Assembly: GCA_040221175.1 (NCBI GenBank)
Contig: JAVJVK010000019.1
Span: 62,001 to 126,000 of the forward strand
Direction: 5' to 3'
Length of the DNA stretch: 64,000 nt
From: Phycisphaerales bacterium
GTDB lineage: Bacteria; Planctomycetota; Phycisphaerae; Phycisphaerales; UBA1924
Shown here: positions 15,426-25,016 of the stretch, piece by piece
How the letters are laid out: every line of letters starts with the position of its first letter
How positions within the stretch are numbered: position 1 is the first letter of the stretch
The notes under the pieces: model-generated
What the model saw: the letters and a program-made list of their open reading frames with translations, nothing else
Told to the model about the DNA's origin: nothing
The model's database searches: none
Program-made: the position numbers and the translations under genes

Positions 15426-16218
15426 GCTTGGCCGCCTTGTTGTCGGGAACGCGAGCCACGTGCTGGGCAACCGCTCCCATCCAGTACTCGTGAACCTTCA
15501 CGTCTTCGTAGCCCAGCTCCTCAAACATGCCCGCGAGCGTTCGCTGATCGGGGAAGTACTTGTTCGACTCTGGCAGGTAGCGGAACGAGTTGTACTCGCC
15601 GCGGTGGAAGATGAGCTTTCCGAGGATGGGGGCCACCCGTTTGAATTGCACCTCGTAGATCGCCCGGAACAGCATGTTGCGCGGCTTGCCCTGGTCCATG
15701 TTGCACACGAACCCGCCGGGCTTGACCACGCGTTGCAACTCCTTCAGCCCGGCCTCGAGGCTCGAAAGGTTCCTCAGTCCGAAGCTGATGACCGCCCCGT
15801 CGAAGCTGTCGTCGGGAAAGTCGAGCGAAAGCGCGTCTCCCGGCCGGAAGTTGATCTGCCCAAGCAAACCAGCGGCCTTGCGTTGCGCGACCTCGAGCAT
15901 CCGCGTCGAGGCGTCCACACCCGTCACCATCAAGTCCAGATGAGCGCGGGCCATCAGGATCGCGATGTCGCCGCTGCCCGTGCACACGTCCAGCACATGC
16001 GAGCCCGGGCGGATCGGCATTCGCGACACGGCCTTGCGATCGAACTTCCCCTTGGTACCCAGCGAGTGCAGCACGTTGGTCGCGTCGTACTTGTCGGCCA
16101 GATTGTCGAAAAACTGGCGGTTGTACCCCGCCCAGTCGTTGGCCTCGAAGTAGCGGTCGAACCCGGTGTCGTGGATCAACTTCAGCTTTGCCTGGTTGTC
16201 GTGAATCGCGTGTGTCAT
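15415..16218 (-). CDS. UbiE/MenG-like SAM-dependent methyltransferase
   Basis: 267 residues, class I methyltransferase fold. SAM motif I is VLDVCTGSGDIAILMARA, motif II/III region is DALSLDFPDDSFDGAVISFGLRNL, which closely follows UbiE/COQ5 quinone C-methyltransferases (they carry FGLRN). It overlaps the polyketide synthase gene by 4 nt. In menaquinone or ubiquinone synthesis UbiE methylates the ring. Here the context points to methylation of the polyketide ring instead, though a role in ordinary menaquinone synthesis cannot be excluded. Confidence 0.88.
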   Translation of the reverse strand: MTHAIHDNQAKLKLIHDTGFDRYFEANDWAGYNRQFFDNLADKYDATNVLHSLGTKGKFDRKAVSRMPIRPGSHVLDVCTGSGDIAILMARAHLDLMVTGVDASTRMLEVAQRKAAGLLGQINFRPGDALSLDFPDDSFDGAVISFGLRNLSSLEAGLKELQRVVKPGGFVCNMDQGKPRNMLFRAIYEVQFKRVAPILGKLIFHRGEYNSFRYLPESNKYFPDQRTLAGMFEELGYEDVKVHEYWMGAVAQHVARVPDNKAAKHDA

Positions 16219-17291
16219 GACGATGCTCCCCGGCCAAGCCGGATCAGGAGTTGGTGCGCACTGAAACCCGGGCCGAAACTCATCATGAGCGTCGGCCCGG
16301 GCGAGGGGGTCGAGTTCAGCAGGGCGTCGAGGATGAACACCACCGTACTCGAGCTCATGTTGCCGTACTGCCGCATGACGCGGCGAGCCAGATCGACGTT
16401 GCCTCCGAACGTGGACAGAGTTTCTTCGATCCGGTCCAGGATCTTCACACCGCCAGGGTGGATCACGAAGTGCCCGATGTCGCTCAGAGCCAGGCCGTTG
16501 CGATCCAGCATCGGCGCTGTGGCACCCTGGAGGTTGCGCCCGATGACGTCGGGCAGGGTCGGATCGAGGTTCATCAACAGGCCGGTGTCGGTGAGGTGGT
16601 AGCCCAGCAGCCCGGTGGTTTCGAACACCTGGTGCATGTACCAGTCTTCGATGACGACCGGGCCAGGCGCCTCCTCACAGGCCACGATCGTGCAGGCGAT
16701 GCCGTCGGAGAACAGCGCCGCTCCCACGATGTTGTCCATCGAGTAGTCGTTATGCTGCATCGTGTTCGATGGGAATTCAATGTTCAGTACCGCAGCCTTG
16801 CGCCCCGGCCGGCCAGTGAGCATCTCGGCTGCATAGATAAGCGCCGAAGCGCCCGCCGCGCAGCCCATCTCGGTCACCGGCAGCCGCACGAGGTCGGGTC
16901 GCATGCCCAGCGCATCGGCGATGTACGCGTCGACCGAGGGGATCATGTACCCCGTGCACGAAGTGGTGATCAGCACGTCGAGGTCTTCGGGCTTCACCCC
17001 GGCCTTCGCCAGCGCATCTGCCACGGCCCTGGTTCCCAGCTCGATCGCGTGCTCGCGATAGCGTGCCGAAGACTCCGTGAGCCCGCAGGGCGTAAAGATT
17101 TCCTCAAGTGACAGGAACGAGTGCCGCGCCTCGACGCCGGCGTTGCGCAGGATGCGCATGCCCTTGACCTGCGTGGCTCGGTCGCTGCCACTCAGCCACC
17201 GCTCGAACGCTTGCTCGACCGCGGGGCCGGAGTGCCGAAGCGGAGGCAGCGCGGTGTGGGTGGCCAGGATGTTGATGTGTCCGTTGCTCAT
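16215..17291 (-). CDS. Type III polyketide synthase (chalcone synthase family)
   Basis: 358 residues, normal for bacterial type III synthases. The catalytic triad is visible: Cys in TEMGCAAGASAL, His in GHFVIHPGGVKIL, Asn in RQYGNMSSSTVVF. GPGFSAHQLLIRL near the C-terminus matches the family's GFGPGL loop. Start chosen at 17291 with AGGAG upstream. Such enzymes extend an acyl-CoA with malonyl-CoA to pyrones, resorcinols or phloroglucinols. Coupling with a methyltransferase and flavin hydroxylase resembles known phenolic-lipid operons in which an alkylresorcinol is turned into a methylated quinone. Confidence 0.93.
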   Translation of the reverse strand: MSNGHINILATHTALPPLRHSGPAVEQAFERWLSGSDRATQVKGMRILRNAGVEARHSFLSLEEIFTPCGLTESSARYREHAIELGTRAVADALAKAGVKPEDLDVLITTSCTGYMIPSVDAYIADALGMRPDLVRLPVTEMGCAAGASALIYAAEMLTGRPGRKAAVLNIEFPSNTMQHNDYSMDNIVGAALFSDGIACTIVACEEAPGPVVIEDWYMHQVFETTGLLGYHLTDTGLLMNLDPTLPDVIGRNLQGATAPMLDRNGLALSDIGHFVIHPGGVKILDRIEETLSTFGGNVDLARRVMRQYGNMSSSTVVFILDALLNSTPSPGPTLMMSFGPGFSAHQLLIRLGRGASS

Positions 17292-17296
17292 GGACT

Positions 17297-18907
17297 TCAC
17301 GCTCCTTGGCCGATCCTGGTTTCGACGGCCGGAGAGAGTGCGGCATTGCTGGAGCGCCCCACTCCCGACATCAACCACACAGCCAGGGCCGCACCCGCGA
17401 GCGCGCCGCCGCACGCGACCCAAGCGCTGGCGTGGAAGCCCCCTTCGAACGCACCGACAACCGGAACACGCGCCGCCACGCCCGCGGCCGTGCCGGCCAC
17501 CTGCTCCACCCGTTCGAGCACAACCATCGCGCCGCCAAGAGAGTGACGCATCGCTTCCACCGCGTCGGCAGGCATGGGGGAGCCAACAAAGCCGTCGGTG
17601 ATGTTCTGGCGGTACACGCCGTTGAAAACACTGCCCATCGCGGCCACACCCAGCGTGCCGCCGAGTTCCCGTGTTGTGTCATTGATAGAAGAGCCCACGC
17701 CCGCCTTGCTCGCGGGCAGCGCGTTCATGATAACTTCGGTTGCCGCCGCGTTCACCAGTCCGAGTCCGACACCAAGCAGTGACATCTGCCACACCAGGGT
17801 CTCGTACGGCGTGTGCTGCGTGTCTTGCGAGACCCACGCGAAGCCCACGCCCATCAGCACGAGGCCGGCGGCCGAGATCCAGCCCTGACGCCGGTGCGAA
17901 CCCAACCGCGCCGCCACAGCCGCGCCACACAGGATGAAACCCGCGAACGGCAGCGTCCGCACACCGGCTTGCAATGCCGAGTATCCCTGCACGAATTGCA
18001 GGTACTGGGTCACCATGAACACAAAGCCAAAGAGGCCGAAGAACGCCGCCGAGATCGCCACGCAGGCGCCAGTGAATCGGTGCTGGCGGAAGACCCGCAC
18101 ATCCAGCATGGGCGCTGGCGTGCGGGTCTCCCACCACCCGAAGAAGGTCCAAAGAACCGCCGAGAGGAGCAGCGCTCCGGCGATGTGCCACGATCCCCAG
18201 CCGTACACGGGCCCCTCGATCAAGCCGAACACCAGTGTGAAGATCGCCAGAATCGAGAGCACATTGCCGGCGGGGTCGAAGCGGTGTGGCCGGGGATCGG
18301 CCGACGGACGCACGAACAAGGCCGAGCCCGCGAGCACCGCGGCGATCACCGGCAGATTGACCAGGAACACCGAGCCCCAGTGGAAGTGCTCGAGCAGCCA
18401 GCCGCCAGCAACGGGCCCGAGCGCTACACCCAGCCCGCTGCTGCCCGCCCACACGGCGATCGCCCGCCGGCGCTGCGCTGGGTCCGCGAACGTATCGGTG
18501 ATGATCGCCAGGGTCGAGGGGAAGATCATCGCCGCGCCGAGGCCCATGGCGGCCCGCCAGGCGATGAGCTGGCCGGCGGTCTGCGAGGTCGCGCCGCCCA
18601 ACGACATCAACCCGAACACGACCAGGCCCAGCACCATGACTCGCCGACGCCCAAACCGATCGGCCGCACTGCCAGCGGTGAGCAGGATGGCCGCGAACGC
18701 GAGGATGTACGCGTCGACGATCCACTGCAGCTGGCTGTTGCTCGAACCGTCGAGGGCACGTGCCAGCGTCGGCAGCGCCACGTTCACGATCGAACCGTCC
18801 ATCACGATCACCGTCACCGCCAGGGTGACGGTCGCCAGCGTGCCCAGTGCTCGCCACCCGTTCGCGGGCGTTTCGTTGGCAGCCAGGTTCGGTGATCGAC
18901 CGATCAT
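17297..18907 (-). CDS. MFS transporter, DHA2 (14-helix) drug:H+ antiporter type
   Basis: 536 residues from the ATG at 18907. Motif C/D features of the 14-helix family: TVIVMDGSIVNVALPTLAR in helix 1, GSAADRFGRRRVMVLG (motif A) and GPVAGGWLLEHFHWGSVFLVNLP (motif C region). It is the first gene of the operon, 5 nt before the polyketide synthase. It likely exports the product or gives self-resistance. It diverges from the sensor-kinase gene, with a 120-bp shared promoter region. Confidence 0.9.
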   Translation of the reverse strand: MIGRSPNLAANETPANGWRALGTLATVTLAVTVIVMDGSIVNVALPTLARALDGSSNSQLQWIVDAYILAFAAILLTAGSAADRFGRRRVMVLGLVVFGLMSLGGATSQTAGQLIAWRAAMGLGAAMIFPSTLAIITDTFADPAQRRRAIAVWAGSSGLGVALGPVAGGWLLEHFHWGSVFLVNLPVIAAVLAGSALFVRPSADPRPHRFDPAGNVLSILAIFTLVFGLIEGPVYGWGSWHIAGALLLSAVLWTFFGWWETRTPAPMLDVRVFRQHRFTGACVAISAAFFGLFGFVFMVTQYLQFVQGYSALQAGVRTLPFAGFILCGAAVAARLGSHRRQGWISAAGLVLMGVGFAWVSQDTQHTPYETLVWQMSLLGVGLGLVNAAATEVIMNALPASKAGVGSSINDTTRELGGTLGVAAMGSVFNGVYRQNITDGFVGSPMPADAVEAMRHSLGGAMVVLERVEQVAGTAAGVAARVPVVGAFEGGFHASAWVACGGALAGAALAVWLMSGVGRSSNAALSPAVETRIGQGA

Positions 18908-19027
18908 GCCTATAGCTTCGGATGCAGGTTGGCCAAAGTCGCATCCGAGGCGGCTGCAATGTTTGCGGTGGCCTCCACGGGCCGGCTTGGGGAGGCCACA
19001 ATCCGCTCTCACGAGGAGGTGTCGCCG

Positions 19028-20485
19028 GTGGGCATCCAGGTCAAGCTCTTCATCGTCATGGTCCTCATTCTGGTGCTGCCGCTCAGCGTGACCGGCATTA
19101 CCTGGCATGGCCTCACGCGCATAGACGAGGAACTTCGGCAAGTCGCCGAGGAGTTCGGCGAGGCGCGTCGCCTCCAGCCTGTCGACGTTGATCTCTCCCT
19201 CGCCGCCGCCGAGCTCGCCCACGACGACGACCGCCTGCACTCGCGCTCCCTCGAGAGCCTGCGCCGAGCCGAGTCCAACCTCGTCCAGTACCTCGCCGAG
19301 CAGTACGACGACGTGTCCTCACAGGAACACCAGGCCGAGGAGGCAAGCCGAGCCGCGAGCGTGCTAGCCGATATCCGCGACCTCATCGGCGACGCATGGG
19401 GCACGATGCCCGCCGATGAACGCACCAATCGCATCCTGCAGATCCGCGCCGGCTTGCGGGCTCTTTACGAAGAAGCCGATACCGGCGTGCTGAGCGCCCC
19501 GGCGCAGGCGCAGGCCACCCGGCGGCAGACCTTGGCTCTCGTTCTCGGCGCGAGCCTTGTTTCGGCGACCGTGTGCATGGCGCTCTCGATCTGGTCGACG
19601 CGTGGCGTCATCGTTCGTCTCCGCGAGCTGCGCAATGCGATGGTCGCACGCGCCGAAGGGTCGCCATCGCCCGAACCACGTGACGTCGGCGGCGTGGTCA
19701 GCCAGCTCGAAGAGCTCAGCACACGCATGGCGCTCAAGATCGAGGAAAAGAACCGCGAGCTCCTCCGCCGCGAACGCATGGCCGGCGTTGGTCTGTTGGC
19801 CGCCGATGTCGCCCACGAGATCAACAACCCGCTCAACGCCATGCTGGGCCTGGCCGAGCTCTCGCTCCGTGCCACCATCTCGGGCCCGATCGACGATGCC
19901 GGCAGGCAGGAACTCCACGAGTCCCTCGGAGTGATACGCCGCGAAGCAATCCGTTGCCGCGCCATCGTCCAACGATTGATGTCGATGGTCCGCAGCCCAC
20001 GGGCTCCCGAGACACTGGACGTCCAGCGGCTTCTCACCGAGACGGTCGATACCGCGCGTGCTGCACGCCCCGATCGTGCGGCCTGCTACGCGTTCACGTG
20101 CCCCGACAAGCCACTCTCGATCACCGCCCGGGGCGACGATGTTCGCCAGATCATGCTCACGCTACTCATCAATGCCGCCGACGCCGTCGGCCCCGACGGG
20201 CGAATCGACGTCGACGCCACCCGCGCAGGCGGCGAAGTGTGGCTCCGCGTTCGAGACAACGGCCGCGGGATGCCTGCAGAGGCCATCGAGAACCTGGGCG
20301 TCCCGTTCGCCACAACGCGTAGCGACAAGGGCGGCACCGGGTTGGGACTTTCCATCGCCACCACGATTGCCGCCGACATCGGTGCAACGATCCGCGCCGA
20401 AAGCCCAGGACCGGACCAGGGGACGCTGTTCATCCTCGCCATTCCGACCGACGAGCCCCTTGATCAGGACGGAGATCGTCAGTGA
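19028..20485 (+). CDS. Membrane sensor histidine kinase
   Basis: About 485 residues from a GTG at 19028, preferred over an upstream ATG (18929) because GAGGAGG lies 8 nt before it and the first membrane helix then starts at residue 5 (VKLFIVMVLILVLPLSVTGI). A periplasmic sensing region (about 30-165) is followed by a second helix (LALVLGASLVSATVCMALSIW), a HAMP-like segment, HisKA with phospho-His in DVAHEINNPLNAML, and HATPase_c (N box LLINAADAV, G1 DNGRGMP, G2 GGTGLGLSI). Pairs with the response regulator overlapping its stop (20482). Confidence 0.9.
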   Translation: MGIQVKLFIVMVLILVLPLSVTGITWHGLTRIDEELRQVAEEFGEARRLQPVDVDLSLAAAELAHDDDRLHSRSLESLRRAESNLVQYLAEQYDDVSSQEHQAEEASRAASVLADIRDLIGDAWGTMPADERTNRILQIRAGLRALYEEADTGVLSAPAQAQATRRQTLALVLGASLVSATVCMALSIWSTRGVIVRLRELRNAMVARAEGSPSPEPRDVGGVVSQLEELSTRMALKIEEKNRELLRRERMAGVGLLAADVAHEINNPLNAMLGLAELSLRATISGPIDDAGRQELHESLGVIRREAIRCRAIVQRLMSMVRSPRAPETLDVQRLLTETVDTARAARPDRAACYAFTCPDKPLSITARGDDVRQIMLTLLINAADAVGPDGRIDVDATRAGGEVWLRVRDNGRGMPAEAIENLGVPFATTRSDKGGTGLGLSIATTIAADIGATIRAESPGPDQGTLFILAIPTDEPLDQDGDRQ

Positions 20486-21081
20486 CTGAAGAGCACGCCA
20501 CGCCTTCTCGCCGCATCTTGGTCGTCGAAGACGAATCGGCCCAGCGTCTGATGTATGAGAAGGCGCTCACCCGCATGGGATTCGGCGTCACCCTCGCGGC
20601 GAGCATCTCCCAGGCGCGGCAAGCACTCACGGAGCACTCGTTTGCCGTCGTCCTTCTCGACCTCAACCTGGGCGGTGAGTCTGGCATGGACTACTTCGAG
20701 GAACTCCGCGAGGCCCACCCGGCCACCTCGGTCGTCATCGCCACCGGCTACGGCACACTCGACGCGGCCTCGCGCGCGATCCGAATGGACGTGGTCGACT
20801 TTCTGTCCAAGCCGGTCGCCTTGGATGACCTTGAGAAGGCCGTCGAGCGTGCCTGGTCCCGCTGCAAAAAGGTGCAGGCACCCGTTTCCAGCATCCAGCC
20901 CAGCGCCCTGGACGACGACGCCAAGGCAATCGCCAGTCGCCGCAGCCTCAACATCGAGCAGGCCGAGAGGGATCTCATCTTCGAAGCGCTGCGGCGCTGC
21001 CAGGATAACCGCAAGGCGGCGGCGAGCATGTTGGGGATCAGCGAACGCACACTCTACTATCGCCTGAGCCTGTATATGTAA
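20482..21081 (+). CDS. Response regulator with Fis-type HTH (ActR/PrrA-like)
   Basis: 199 residues. Receiver domain 10-125: acidic pocket VVEDES, phospho-Asp in VVLLDLNLGG, Thr/Ser region VIATGYGT, Lys in FLSKPVALDD. A linker leads to a C-terminal Fis-type HTH (ERDLIFEALRRCQDNRKAAA, then MLGISERTLYYRLSLYM). There is no AAA+ domain, so it is a two-domain ActR/PrrA-type activator. Targets are unknown; the divergent polyketide operon is the closest candidate. Confidence 0.9.
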   Translation: MTEEHATPSRRILVVEDESAQRLMYEKALTRMGFGVTLAASISQARQALTEHSFAVVLLDLNLGGESGMDYFEELREAHPATSVVIATGYGTLDAASRAIRMDVVDFLSKPVALDDLEKAVERAWSRCKKVQAPVSSIQPSALDDDAKAIASRRSLNIEQAERDLIFEALRRCQDNRKAAASMLGISERTLYYRLSLYM

Positions 21082-21548
21082 GTGGCGACGGGTGTGACAC
21101 AAAGCGTCTCTCGTCTGTGGTGTCCCGCTCAGCACCATGATTGGGATCATGCGCAGCTTCTCGGAAACTCTTAGCGCGGAAAGACTTCGACAGATGACGA
21201 GGCGGCCCGGTACTGCGCACCCGTGAGCGTAGGGCGGGCATCGCTTCACATGCGGCTATTGTCAGAGGACGGACGTCGGCCGCGCCAGCCTGGCTAGCCG
21301 ATCGTCAATGTGAACAGCATCGCGGCATTGCAATCACAATTTGTTCGTCAGTGTGATCGGTGCCGTGGTTGTTGCTGGGGTGGCTTCCAGATCCTGAGAG
21401 TGGCCTCTCAGTGTCAGGAAACTCGCGGTTGAAAACGCCGCGAAGCTTGTCTCAATAATGGGCGCCATCCGCATTGCCGAGAGTTTCCAGCATGTGATTG
21501 CAAAGAGTTGAGAATCTACCGCCGTCCATCGAGGTATACTTGAAGTAG
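21082..21548. other. Intergenic region before the metal-efflux cluster
   Basis: About 470 bp with no supported gene; a 76-codon minus frame (21334-21564) has no recognisable product and overlaps the next start. It contains a stem of CTGAGAG and CTCTCAG arms separated by TGGC (21394-21411), a possible operator. A promoter for the efflux operon must lie here; GTATACTTG shortly before 21549 is a candidate -10 area but is not certain. Confidence 0.4.
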
Positions 21549-21974
21549 ATGAGCGTTCGCCCACTGGCCATTTTGCTCACAGCGATCATCGCCTTTCACG
21601 CGCTGGCGGGCGGTGTCGAAGGCATGGCCGTGCTGTGCCTCGGCGGCGGCCACCAGCACCTATCGACCGAGTCCAATCATTGTGAGTCGGCTTGTAGCCA
21701 CGACGGCACCTGGGCGCTCCCTGTCCCTGTGGACGAGCACGAGCACGACTGCGGCTGCACGGACATCGAGCTAGAGATCGCAGAACTGATTTCGTTGCCG
21801 CGCGGCGGCGACGTCGACGCCCCGAGTCCTGCCATCGTACCGATTCCGAGCCGAGGCGTCGCGCTCCAGGATGCCGGCCTCGGCCAGCGCGGGCCGCCCC
21901 AGCGGCCGCCCTGGTTCGATCCCGGTGGGGTCCACCGGCTCGCGATCGTGGGCAGTGTTCGCCTGACCATTTGA
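21549..21974 (+). CDS. Small His/Cys-rich exported protein before the efflux genes
   Basis: 141 residues. Hydrophobic N-terminus (LAILLTAIIAFHALAGGVEG) suggests a signal peptide. The following part is rich in metal ligands (GGGHQHLSTESNHCESACSH and DEHEHDCGC). The second half is Pro/Gly-rich. It resembles the small periplasmic metal-binding proteins that often head Czc/Cus operons, but no named family is recognised. Close upstream placement of the CzcC-like gene supports a role in metal sensing or buffering. Confidence 0.65.
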   Translation: MSVRPLAILLTAIIAFHALAGGVEGMAVLCLGGGHQHLSTESNHCESACSHDGTWALPVPVDEHEHDCGCTDIELEIAELISLPRGGDVDAPSPAIVPIPSRGVALQDAGLGQRGPPQRPPWFDPGGVHRLAIVGSVRLTI

Positions 21975-22059
21975 TTCCTGCCTGTTCCTTCGCGCGTGCC
22001 GCGGCGGCTTGGACCGTTGTGGCGGGTATCGCTTTGGACTCAGACAGGGATTGCAAACT

Positions 22060-23544
22060 ATGGACAATCTGAAACGCCCGCGTCGAATGCGGGCCATGCT
22101 GCCGGGTCTCGGTTCGGCGGTGGCCCTGATAGCTCTTGCGGGCTGCCAGTCGTACGAGCGGGTGCCACTGGAATTGGCCGACCACCGGGCCACGATCGAT
22201 GCAAGGCTGGTTGTCGCTGAACCCATCTCAGACTTTGTTGAGCGGCTCGCCAAGGCCGGCAACCAGGTGCCGGAAAAGTTTGACCCGAACGATGGGCTCT
22301 CCCCTGAAGAGGGCGAGGTGCTCGCGCTGTTCTATAACCCGGACCTCCGTCTCGCTCGCCTCGATGGCGGTGTTGCGATGGCGAACTTTGAAACGGCAGG
22401 ACTGTGGGAGGATCCTCAGTTCGGCTTCGATGGTGCGGAGATCCTCTCGCCCGCCGGGCCGTTCGAGTATGGGCTCACGCTGAGCCTGACGATCCCGATT
22501 TCGGGGCGGCTCGGCGTCGAGAAGGATCGGGCCGGGGCGGTGTACGAGGCTGAGTTGAGGCGAATCGCCGATGCCGAGTGGAGCACGCGGGCCGCGGTTC
22601 GCTCGGCCTGGGCGTCGTGGTCTGCGGCCTCCGAGCGGCTCCGCTTGTTGCGCGAGGTGATGGGTCAGGTCAAGCAGATCTCCGCCATCACCGACCGTCT
22701 GGAGACAGCGGGAGAACTTTCTCGGGTCGAGGCTCGGCTCCTACGCGCCGAGTTGGTCGAGACCCGAGCGGATGTCGCCGAGGCGGTGTTCGCAGAGGCC
22801 CGGGCCCGGGTCGAACTACTCGGTTTGATGGGGCTTTCGCCGGATGCTTCGGTGGAGTTGCTGCCGGCGATTCCGCCCCCATCGATCCCTGAGGCGGGCG
22901 ATGCAATTGAACGGCTCATCGGGGCCAACACGACACTCGCGGTGCGCCGGGCCGAGTATCAAATCGCCGAAGAGACTCTCCGCCTGGAAGTCCGTAAGCA
23001 GTATCCGGACATTTCAATTGGCGCGGGCTATGGGAGCGAGGATAACGACGATCGTCTTCTGCTTGGCGTGTCGATCCCCATACCGAGTCTCAACGCCAAC
23101 CGGGGGGGCATCGCCGACGCCAGGGCTCGCCGTGAGGTGGCTCGGGCCTCGGCCGAGACAACCTTCGAGCGTCTGACTCGCGAACTCACGATGGCCCGTG
23201 CTATGTACGACGCCGCGCGAACGCAGCGAGACGCGTTCGAGCGTGACCTGGTGCCGATGCTCGACGAGCAGGTATCCGAAGTCGAGCAACTGATCGACCT
23301 TGGCGAGGTCAACACGCTCCTTTTGCTTGAGACCGTCACGCGGCAGTTCGAGGCCAAGGGTCGGCTGCTCGATGTTCGTCTGGCCGAGACCGACGCGGCC
23401 ATCGAGATCACTCGACTGCTCGGCCCGGAAGAGCTGGAGTCTTCGGCCCCTATCGAGTCCAAGACCGACGATGACACCAAAACCGCCACCACGCCACACA
23501 CCGCGGCGCGAGGTGACACGCCCGCCGAGGAGGCATCCCCATGA
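22060..23544 (+). CDS. czcC: CzcC-like outer-membrane efflux lipoprotein (TolC family)
   Basis: 494 residues from the ATG at 22060. Lipoprotein signal ends VALIALAGC. Two repeats of the OEP helical hairpin follow: LFYNPDLRLARLDGGVAMAN to about 250, and TTLAVRRAEYQIAEETLRLEVRKQYPDISIGAGYG onward. Long helices carry the usual coiled-coil pattern. It forms the outer-membrane channel of the tripartite pump with the two genes that follow. The stop overlaps the adaptor start (23541). Confidence 0.88.
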   Translation: MDNLKRPRRMRAMLPGLGSAVALIALAGCQSYERVPLELADHRATIDARLVVAEPISDFVERLAKAGNQVPEKFDPNDGLSPEEGEVLALFYNPDLRLARLDGGVAMANFETAGLWEDPQFGFDGAEILSPAGPFEYGLTLSLTIPISGRLGVEKDRAGAVYEAELRRIADAEWSTRAAVRSAWASWSAASERLRLLREVMGQVKQISAITDRLETAGELSRVEARLLRAELVETRADVAEAVFAEARARVELLGLMGLSPDASVELLPAIPPPSIPEAGDAIERLIGANTTLAVRRAEYQIAEETLRLEVRKQYPDISIGAGYGSEDNDDRLLLGVSIPIPSLNANRGGIADARARREVARASAETTFERLTRELTMARAMYDAARTQRDAFERDLVPMLDEQVSEVEQLIDLGEVNTLLLLETVTRQFEAKGRLLDVRLAETDAAIEITRLLGPEELESSAPIESKTDDDTKTATTPHTAARGDTPAEEASP

Positions 23545-25013
23545 ACACTATGGAACGGGCAATCGCGATCGCCCTCGCGGCAGTTCTTCCGCTGACACTG
23601 GCCGCCTGCGATGGCGGTTCGCTATCCTCCGGCGAGACCGAGCATGGCGAGGGAAACGACCACGACCACGCCTCGGAAGCTGAGGCCGTGGCGACCGGGT
23701 CCGACCGTGTCGCCATCCCGGCCGCGGTTCGGTCAAACCTCGGCATCAGCTTTATCAAGGTCGAGCGGCGGCGGGTCGAGCAGACCCTCCGAGTGCCGGG
23801 CCGATTCGAGTACCTCCCGACGGCGCGCCGCGAGTACCGCACGGCCGTGCCCGGGCGGGTCGAGCTGCTCGTCGAGCAGTTCGAGCGGGTCGAAGCGGGC
23901 CAGGCGCTCTACCGCCTCGACTCGCCCGCGTGGCGGGAAATGCAGCAGCAACTCGCCGACGCCGAGGCGCAGATCGAGCGGCTCGAGACCCGGCTTGAGA
24001 CCTTCGAGCCGCTGCTCGCGGCGCACCAGCAGCACGAGGACAGCCTTGACGATAGCGTCGAGGTCTGGAGCGAGCGGGTCGCGCAGCTGCAATTGGTCCG
24101 CGAGGCCGGCGGCGGCCGCATCGATGAACTCGCCCAGGCCCGCGCGTCGCTTGCGAGCACCCGCGCCGACCTTGCCAGCGTGATGGAGAAAAAGGCCCAA
24201 CTCCAAGCGGACCGGCAGCAGGCCGTTGCCGACCTCAGGTCGGCCAGGTTGCGGCGAGACTACCTGCTGGATGCAGCCTCCTCGGTCGTTTCGCGCCCTC
24301 GCGACGAACTTGCCATGCAGGTCGACACGCCCCGCGGCAGCGAGCCGGGATGGGCCGCGATCACGATGATCGAGGTGGACGCATCGGAGGCTGGCGTCGT
24401 GGAGATGCTCGGCCTGACCAATGGCTCGTGGGCTGACGAGAAGACGCCTGTCATCACCGTCGTGCAGCCCGACCGGCTCCGTTTCCGGGCGTCCGGGCTG
24501 CAGAGCGATCTGGGCGTGCTGCGATCTGGTCTCACTGCCCGGATCGTGCCGCCAACGCCAACTGCCGCCGGACGCGCCGTGCCCCTGAGCGAGACCATGG
24601 ATGGCACCATCTCGCTCGGGCTGGCCGGCGATCCGAACGACCGCACGCTCGAACTGTTCGTCGTCCCCGACGAAATCAGACCCTGGGCCCGGCCCGGCGT
24701 CTCGGCGCAGCTGGAGATCGTGACGGACGCGACGGCTGCGCCCGAACTCGCCATCCCGCTCGCCGCTGTGCAGCGTGACGGGCTCACCCCCGTCATCTTC
24801 CGGCGCAATCCCAGCAATCCGAACGAGGCCATCCGCATGGAGGCTGACCTTGGACTCGACGACGGGCGCTGGGTCGCCTTGCTCAGCGGTGTGCGCGACG
24901 GCGACGAGGTTGTTCTCGACGGTGCTTTCCAGCTCATGCTCGCAACGAGCGGTTCGATTCAGAAGGGTGGCCACTTCCACGCCGATGGCACGTTCCACGA
25001 AGAGGAGCACTGA
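23541..25013 (+). CDS. czcB: CzcB/CusB-like periplasmic adaptor of RND metal efflux
   Basis: 490 residues. Lipoprotein signal (AVLPLTLAAC) then a His/Asp segment (EHGEGNDHDHASEAE) that could bind metal. Barrel-sandwich halves flank a long coiled-coil hairpin (about 130-240): GRVELLVEQFERVEAGQALY and the later VVQPDRLRFRASG. The final membrane-proximal domain ends QKGGHFHADGTFHEEEH, again His-rich. It bridges the inner-membrane pump and outer channel. Confidence 0.88.
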   Translation: MNTMERAIAIALAAVLPLTLAACDGGSLSSGETEHGEGNDHDHASEAEAVATGSDRVAIPAAVRSNLGISFIKVERRRVEQTLRVPGRFEYLPTARREYRTAVPGRVELLVEQFERVEAGQALYRLDSPAWREMQQQLADAEAQIERLETRLETFEPLLAAHQQHEDSLDDSVEVWSERVAQLQLVREAGGGRIDELAQARASLASTRADLASVMEKKAQLQADRQQAVADLRSARLRRDYLLDAASSVVSRPRDELAMQVDTPRGSEPGWAAITMIEVDASEAGVVEMLGLTNGSWADEKTPVITVVQPDRLRFRASGLQSDLGVLRSGLTARIVPPTPTAAGRAVPLSETMDGTISLGLAGDPNDRTLELFVVPDEIRPWARPGVSAQLEIVTDATAAPELAIPLAAVQRDGLTPVIFRRNPSNPNEAIRMEADLGLDDGRWVALLSGVRDGDEVVLDGAFQLMLATSGSIQKGGHFHADGTFHEEEH

Positions 25014-25016
25014 GCC

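Noticed and set aside
21334-21564. 76-codon minus-strand frame before the efflux cluster
   Set aside because: Overlaps the start of the His/Cys-rich gene and shows no known motif.
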